Positions 59,342 to 64,000 of a stretch of 64,000 bases of DNA are shown piece after piece. The notes beneath the pieces are model-generated. The model was given only the letters and a program-made list of their open reading frames with translations, did not search any database and was not told where the DNA came from. A program made the translations under genes and the position numbers. Source of the DNA: Algiphilus sp965216485 (GTDB lineage Bacteria; Pseudomonadota; Gammaproteobacteria; Nevskiales; Nevskiaceae); assembly GCF_965216485.1 (NCBI RefSeq), contig NZ_OZ244162.1, positions 124,001-188,000 of the forward strand, written 5' to 3'. Numbering within the stretch: the stretch's first letter is position 1; the number at the start of each line of letters is the position of its first letter.

Positions 59342-60700
59342 ATGCATCGCACGATTTTGACGTTGGTGGCCGCCTTGGCCCTGCCCGCTCACGCCGCCGA
59401 TGGCCCGCCGGATCGCCCGGTGGAGCGCCTGGGGCAGGACCTCACGCCCATGGGTGCCATGAAGGCCGGTAACGCGGATGGCTCCATTCCGGCATGGGAT
59501 GGCGGCTACGCGATCCCGCGTCCTCCTGAGGGCGAAGAGCGCTATCTCGAAAGCTATGAACGCTTCGCCTCGGAAGAGCCCATCGCCATCATCACCGCCG
59601 ACAACATGGCGGACTATGCGGAATTCCTCACCGAGGGCCAGAAGGCGCTGCTCAAGCGCTACCCGCAGAGCTACAAGATGCCGCTCTACAAGACGCACCG
59701 TAGCGGACGCGCGCCGGAATTCATCTATGAGGCGAACAAGCGCAATGCCGAGCGTGCCTATCTGAGCAACGAAGGCGAGAGCATCAACGACGCCACGACC
59801 GGCATCCCCTTCCCGCTGCCCGATAACGGCAAGGCGGTTATGTGGAATCACAAGCTGCGCTATCGCACCGAATCGATCCAGCGGTACAACGTACAGTTGG
59901 CCGTGCAGTCCAACGGCATGTACACCCCCTTCAAGCTGCAGGAAGACATCCGTTTTCATTACAGCAACGAAGGAGTGACCGTCGACGAGCTGGAAAACGT
60001 GGGCATCTACTTCCTTCAGCGTGTCATCGGTCCGCCGCGGCAGGCAGGCAATGTCCTGCTGGTGCATGAAACCCTGGACCAGATCAAGGAAGCGCGCCGC
60101 GCCTGGCAATACAACGCGGGTCAACGCCGCGTTCGACGCGCGCCGGACGTAGCCTATGACAATCCCGGCACGGGATCGGATGGCCTGCGCACCAACGACC
60201 AGCTCGACATGTTCAATGGCGCCACCGATCGCTACAACTGGAAGCTGGTGGGCAAGCGCGAAATGATCGTGCCCTACAATTCCTACAAGCTGGCCGACAG
60301 CCGGAACAGCTACGACGATCTCACCAACGATCGTCACCTGAACCAGGACCTGACGCGTTACGAAAAGCACCGTGTCTGGGTGGTGGAGTCCGAGTTGCGC
60401 GAGGACACCAGCCACATCTACAAGCGCCGTACCTTCTACGTGGATGAGGACACCTGGACCATCCTCGCTGTCGACGTTTACGACCAGCGCGATCAGTTGT
60501 GGCGCATTCAGGAACTCCATCCGATTCAGATCGTCTGGAAGGACGCCGTCGCCACGGCCGGCTCCACCGTCTACGACCTGCAGGCAAACCGCTACCTCGT
60601 GCAGGAAATCAGCAACGAGGAGCCGTTGTTCGAGACGGACGTCTCCTTCAGCCCACGGCACTTCACACCGGGCAACATCAAGCGCGTCGCGACGCAGTGA
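59342..60700 (+). CDS. DUF1329 (LolA/LolB-like) exported protein
   Basis: The protein has 452 residues and a signal peptide (MHRTILTLVAALALPAHAAD). The family start ERLGQDLTPMGAMKAGNADG and IPAWDGG is distinctive. GNVLLVHETLDQIKEARRAWQYNAGQRRVRRAP and RTNDQLDMFNGATDRYNWKL, then RRTFYVDEDTWTILAVD, follow. Members are periplasmic proteins often near MMPL/RND transporters or hydrocarbon genes and are predicted to carry lipids; neither neighbour is present here. GAGGAG precedes the ATG. A shorter signal or an upstream start (59264) is less likely. Confidence 0.9.
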   Translation: MHRTILTLVAALALPAHAADGPPDRPVERLGQDLTPMGAMKAGNADGSIPAWDGGYAIPRPPEGEERYLESYERFASEEPIAIITADNMADYAEFLTEGQKALLKRYPQSYKMPLYKTHRSGRAPEFIYEANKRNAERAYLSNEGESINDATTGIPFPLPDNGKAVMWNHKLRYRTESIQRYNVQLAVQSNGMYTPFKLQEDIRFHYSNEGVTVDELENVGIYFLQRVIGPPRQAGNVLLVHETLDQIKEARRAWQYNAGQRRVRRAPDVAYDNPGTGSDGLRTNDQLDMFNGATDRYNWKLVGKREMIVPYNSYKLADSRNSYDDLTNDRHLNQDLTRYEKHRVWVVESELREDTSHIYKRRTFYVDEDTWTILAVDVYDQRDQLWRIQELHPIQIVWKDAVATAGSTVYDLQANRYLVQEISNEEPLFETDVSFSPRHFTPGNIKRVATQ

Positions 60701-60710
60701 TGTAATCCCC

Positions 60711-60737
60711 GCCGCGTCCGGCCCTGCCGGGCGCGGC
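60711..60737 (+). terminator. GC-rich hairpin after the DUF1329 gene
   Basis: GCCGCGTCCGGC and GCCGGGCGCGGC pair over 12 bp with one G-T wobble around a CCT loop, 10 bases past the stop. No T tract follows, so termination is likely but not certain. Confidence 0.55.
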
Positions 60738-60897
60738 GCAGCAGTGGCTGCGCGGCTGGCCTCGTCCACGGCTGCGCCTTTACACTGGTGTCACCCAGCC
60801 GCCATTTTGCTGTAACACGGTTGCAACCGGCTGCGGGCACTGTGCGCGCCATGCTGCAGACCTTGGACAAGTCGACGCGCCACCGTGGAGCGCCGCG

Positions 60898-62097
60898 ATG
60901 AGCGGGCCGTTCAGGCGCAGTCTGCGCATCCACGCGACCATGCTGCGCGATGCGCTGCGACCGGGGCAGCCGATGGCACCGCTCCATCTGCGCCGCGCCG
61001 CCATGCTGGCCGCCGGACTCCCGCCCTATCTCACCGTGCAGGCCTGCCACTGGCTGGGCTTCGGTCTGGATGCCGCATGCTTCCGCGACGCCCACAAGGA
61101 ATCCTTGCAAGCACCGCTTTTCGTACTGGGCATTCCGCGCAGCGGCACCACCTTCGTGCACCGCCTTCTGGCCGAGGACCGAGATCGCTTCACCACCATG
61201 TCGACCTGGCAGGCGATCCTGGCGCCTTCCATCAGCGAGCGCCTGCTCTGGCAGGGCCTTGGTCGTGTGGATCGTGTTGCCGGCGCACCGATGCGGCGGC
61301 TGCGCGATGCGCTTACGCGCTGGCTTGCCGGCGACTTCGATGCCATCCACGAAGTGGGTCTGGACGACGCCGAGGAAGACTATCTCGCCCTGTTGCCCTT
61401 CGCGGCCTGCTTCATCATGGCCATTGCGTTCCCGGACACGCTGGCGCTGTGGCGACTGACTGCCCTCGACCGGGAAGCGGATGCCACCGAACGCGACACC
61501 CTCATGCAGGCTTACCGAAAGGTCCTGCAGAAGCATTGCTACGCCTCTGGAGGCCACCGCCGGCTGCTCAGCAAGAACGCTGCCTTTGCGTCCTGGGCCG
61601 GTGCCTTGGCGGACGCTTTCCCGGATGCGCGCTTCATCATCTGCCTGCGCGAACCCGCCTCCGCCCTTGCCTCGCAGATCAGTGCCATTGAACCCGGGCG
61701 CCGGCTGTTTGCGGTTGACCCGGAGCGCAAGCACCTCGGTGCCCGCTTTGCCGAGCGCTTTGCCGGGCAATACCGCCATCTCGAAGCGCAGTTGCAACGC
61801 CATTCAGACCGCATGGTGGCTGTCGACCAAACCGATCTGCGCGCCGCGCCCGGACAGACTCTGCGGCGTGCACTCGAAAGCATTGGTGTTGACACCGGCG
61901 AAGCCCTGGCGGCCGCCTTTGATCGTGCCGACGACGTGGCATCGCGTGGCCAGAGCAGCCGCCATGTTCATGACGTGACCGAGGCCGACCGCCCCGATCC
62001 CGCGTTGCTGCGCGAGATGCAGGCCTGCTATGAGCGCATGCGCGCCCAGGCCGCCCGCCCGGCTACCGCCCCATTCTCCGCACGCAAGGTGTCCTGA
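60898..62097 (+). CDS. Sulfotransferase-family protein
   Basis: The protein has 399 residues. The 5'-phosphosulfate loop motif is FVLGIPRSGTTFVHRLLAED (about 77-96). The 3'-phosphate region is FIICLREPASALASQISAIE. Between them a helical insertion (about 100-220) defines the substrate pocket. It transfers sulfate from PAPS, by family, to a hydroxylated lipid, sugar or peptide. GGAG lies eight bases before the ATG. The next gene begins one base after the stop, so sulfotransferase, glycosyltransferase and deacetylase form an operon, pointing to a sulfated glycolipid or glycan. Confidence 0.85.
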   Translation: MSGPFRRSLRIHATMLRDALRPGQPMAPLHLRRAAMLAAGLPPYLTVQACHWLGFGLDAACFRDAHKESLQAPLFVLGIPRSGTTFVHRLLAEDRDRFTTMSTWQAILAPSISERLLWQGLGRVDRVAGAPMRRLRDALTRWLAGDFDAIHEVGLDDAEEDYLALLPFAACFIMAIAFPDTLALWRLTALDREADATERDTLMQAYRKVLQKHCYASGGHRRLLSKNAAFASWAGALADAFPDARFIICLREPASALASQISAIEPGRRLFAVDPERKHLGARFAERFAGQYRHLEAQLQRHSDRMVAVDQTDLRAAPGQTLRRALESIGVDTGEALAAAFDRADDVASRGQSSRHVHDVTEADRPDPALLREMQACYERMRAQAARPATAPFSARKVS

Positions 62098-62098
62098 T

Positions 62099-63259
62099 AT
62101 GGAATTCGCCTACAGCTCGCTTGCTTCAGCATCCAATGACCGTAGCGCCACCAGCGGGGCGCCAACTTCGGCGCGGCATCTGCGCGTGGCCTTCTTTTCG
62201 GATGCCGAACCCGAACGCAATGGCGCCGGAAGCTACTACAGCGACCTCATCGCCCAGTTGCGCCACCAGGTGGATGCGGTCGAGATCTTTCAACCGACGC
62301 GCAAGCGCCGCCTCTTCAGTGGCTTGAGCGTGCCTCTGCCGGGCGATCCCACGCAGCGCCTGCTGACCCCGAATGTCCCCGGTCTCTGGCGCAAGATGAT
62401 GCGCATGCGCCCGGATGTAGTGGTATCCATCACGCCGGGGCCTTTCGGGCTGCTCGGGCTGGCCCTCGCCAGGCGCATGGGCTGCGGCTTCTTCACTGCC
62501 TTCCATACCGAGTTCGAGGCATTGTCCAGCCTGTACTGGAACCCGATTTCGCGCGGCATCGCCAACGGCTTCCTGACCAACGTCAATCGTCTGCTGTGCA
62601 GCCAAGCGGACGCCACGCTGGTGCACAGCAGCCGTCTGGTGGATACCGTGCGCAAGCTGGGAGCCAAACAGGTCCAGATCATGGGTACGCCCTTGCCCAC
62701 CCGTTTCATCGAAGCGCCGGTGGAACCGCTGCGCGGACCGCTGCGGCAGCTGGTCTTCGCCGGCCGCCTGGCACCCGAAAAGAATATTCCCACCATCATC
62801 GAAGCCGCTCGCGCACTGCCTGATCTTCGCTTTGTCATCGCCGGGGATGGCCCGATGCGCCGCCAACTGGAGCGCGAGACCCGCCCGTTACCGAACGTGG
62901 AGATGGTGGGCTGGCTCGATCGCGATGCCCTGCGCACACTGCTGGACGCCTCCGATCTGCTGCTGCTGCCCTCACGCCTGGAAACCTTCGGGTCGATTGC
63001 GCTGGAAGCCATGGCGCGCGGCCGCCCGGCCATCGTGGCCGAGAATGCCGGCATCCATAGCTGGCATTCCTTGCGCGACGGGCTGATCCCGCTGCACGGC
63101 CAATCCAGCCTGACCGAAACCATTCGCCGCGTGCAGCAGCAATCACCGGCTGCGCGTCAGGACAGCGCCGAGCGCGCGCGGGAAGCAGCCGAGCGGCTCA
63201 ACACCGAAACCCTGGCACATTGGGTCTCCTTGCTCGACCAGCACGCCCCTGCGCGATGA
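62099..63259 (+). CDS. GT4-family glycosyltransferase
   Basis: This is a 386-residue GT-B-fold enzyme. The N-terminal nucleotide-free domain has LRVAFFSDAEPERNGAGSYYSDL. The C-terminal donor domain has QLVFAGRLAPEKNIPTIIEA and the E-x7-E motif in SRLETFGSIALEAMARGRPA. FTAFHTEFEALSSLYW recalls sulfoquinovosyl/mannosyl diacylglycerol-type transferases (SqdX/MgtA group), so a lipid acceptor is plausible. The ATG at 62099 is used; an earlier start overlaps the sulfotransferase. Its stop overlaps the deacetylase by four bases. Confidence 0.87.
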   Translation: MEFAYSSLASASNDRSATSGAPTSARHLRVAFFSDAEPERNGAGSYYSDLIAQLRHQVDAVEIFQPTRKRRLFSGLSVPLPGDPTQRLLTPNVPGLWRKMMRMRPDVVVSITPGPFGLLGLALARRMGCGFFTAFHTEFEALSSLYWNPISRGIANGFLTNVNRLLCSQADATLVHSSRLVDTVRKLGAKQVQIMGTPLPTRFIEAPVEPLRGPLRQLVFAGRLAPEKNIPTIIEAARALPDLRFVIAGDGPMRRQLERETRPLPNVEMVGWLDRDALRTLLDASDLLLLPSRLETFGSIALEAMARGRPAIVAENAGIHSWHSLRDGLIPLHGQSSLTETIRRVQQQSPAARQDSAERAREAAERLNTETLAHWVSLLDQHAPAR

Positions 63260-63996
63260 GCGCGCAGCACGGCTCTGGGCTGCGTGCCTGGCTGTCGATC
63301 CATGATGTCATGCCGGAGACGCTGGAACGGGTCGCGAATATCATCGCGCGCAGCCGTGCCCATGGATGGCCTCCGGCCACGCTGCTGGTCGTGCCGGGCC
63401 GTCACTGGAATGCCGATGCCATTGCGCAGCTCCGCGCCTGGCATACGGATGGACATGCACTGGCCGCCCACGGCTGGTTCCACCGTGCGCGACACATTCG
63501 AGGGCTCCGACACCGTCTGCACGCGGCACTGATTTCACGCGACGCTGCCGAGCATCTAGCGCTGGATGCCGCGGGTATCGCTCGACTGATGCAGGCCAGC
63601 CACGACTGGTTTGTGCAACAGGATTTGCCATCCCCCGCACTGTATGTGCCGCCTGCCTGGGCATTGGGTGCCGTCAAGCGCAGCACGCTGCGCGCGCTGC
63701 CTTTCCGTCATATCGAGGTCACCACCGGCGTCATCGATACCGACAGTGGCCGGCTGGAGGCGCAGCCCTTGGTGGGCTTCGAAGCGGACACGGCATGGCG
63801 TGCCCGTGCTCTCCACACCTGGAACCGCGGCCAGTTGGCTCTGGCACGCCGCACCGGTCGCACCTTGCGCGTCGGCGTGCATCCCTATGACCCTGAACTG
63901 GCCCTCGCCACGGCATTGGACCGCATCCTCGCCGACCCGCCGCACCAGGTACCCAGAGGCGTAGCGGCGATGTATCAGGCGTCTCCCATTCACTAG
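63256..63996 (+). CDS. DUF2334 polysaccharide-deacetylase-like protein
   Basis: The protein has 246 residues. The start GLRAWLSIHDVMPETLERVANII holds the catalytic Asp of the NodB-like fold. ALAAHGWFHRARHIRG supplies the metal histidines. A late LRVGVHPYDPEL gives the third histidine region. It would de-N-acetylate or otherwise hydrolyse a sugar made by the upstream genes. It is the last gene of the sulfotransferase-GT4-deacetylase run; four bases follow to the window end. Confidence 0.85.
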   Translation: MSAQHGSGLRAWLSIHDVMPETLERVANIIARSRAHGWPPATLLVVPGRHWNADAIAQLRAWHTDGHALAAHGWFHRARHIRGLRHRLHAALISRDAAEHLALDAAGIARLMQASHDWFVQQDLPSPALYVPPAWALGAVKRSTLRALPFRHIEVTTGVIDTDSGRLEAQPLVGFEADTAWRARALHTWNRGQLALARRTGRTLRVGVHPYDPELALATALDRILADPPHQVPRGVAAMYQASPIH

Positions 63997-64000
63997 GGCA

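Overview
The window is high-GC, tightly packed chromosomal DNA of a gammaproteobacterium. Protein content and gene order (rsmB-fmt-def divergent from LysM-dprA-smg, then topA-tsaC-hemF-oxyR, plus trkAH, hemW-rdgB-rph and glnK-amtB) suggest a Xanthomonadales/Nevskiales-like, probably free-living and salt- or pH-tolerant relative (seven-gene Mrp antiporter, K+/H+ antiporter, Trk). I cannot name a genus. No rRNA, tRNA or CRISPR array was recognised.

Bases 1-3342 are the terminal part of a mobile element of lower GC than the rest. It is inserted in comM, whose 5' part survives at 3343-4188. The element end starts TGTG, and the motif TAGTTGGGA lies at end positions 16-24, as in my recollection of the Tn7 ends. 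The first gene inside codes for a TnsE-like Tn7 target selector. The rest of the visible cargo is a nuclease gene broken by an in-frame stop, an orphan Xre/ParS-type antitoxin and a 67-aa orphan. The core tnsABC genes must lie outside the window or be missing.

Bases 4190-15004 hold ubiK, a sigma54-promoted glnK-amtB pair, an outer-membrane protein, a sugar-type MFS transporter, a malic enzyme-citrate synthase operon, rpmE, a CPXCG protein-hemW-rdgB-rph overlapping run, and sufE. Bases 15001-21360 hold a complete seven-gene mrpABCDEFG cation/proton antiporter operon, probably led by a small NAD(P)-binding protein. Bases 21438-31380 hold a HIT protein, a two-domain fatty acyl-CoA reductase (wax-ester/fatty-alcohol type), a 360-nt array of GGA-loop hairpins, aroG, an azoreductase/LysR divergent pair, several envelope proteins, a TSUP permease and a thioesterase. 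Bases 31387-38946 read leftward as trkA-trkH-K+/H+ antiporter-thrB-dctQ-dctM.

Bases 39084-48729 include a Crp/Fnr-like regulator, an ethylene-receptor-like diguanylate cyclase, and the divergent rsmB-fmt-def and LysM-dprA-smg clusters. Between smg and topA, usually neighbours, sits an accessory block (48962-53987): two divergent paralogous lipoproteins and a LuxR-type regulator. Then come topA (lysine-rich tail), tsaC, hemF, oxyR and a DUF1329 protein. The window ends with a sulfotransferase-GT4-deacetylase operon that looks like envelope glycolipid synthesis.

The points most worth checking are the Tn7-like element end in comM, the GGA-hairpin array at 23975-24334, the paralogous lipoprotein pair, and the ethylene-receptor-like GGDEF protein. 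All family assignments are by eye from remembered motifs; no database search was run.
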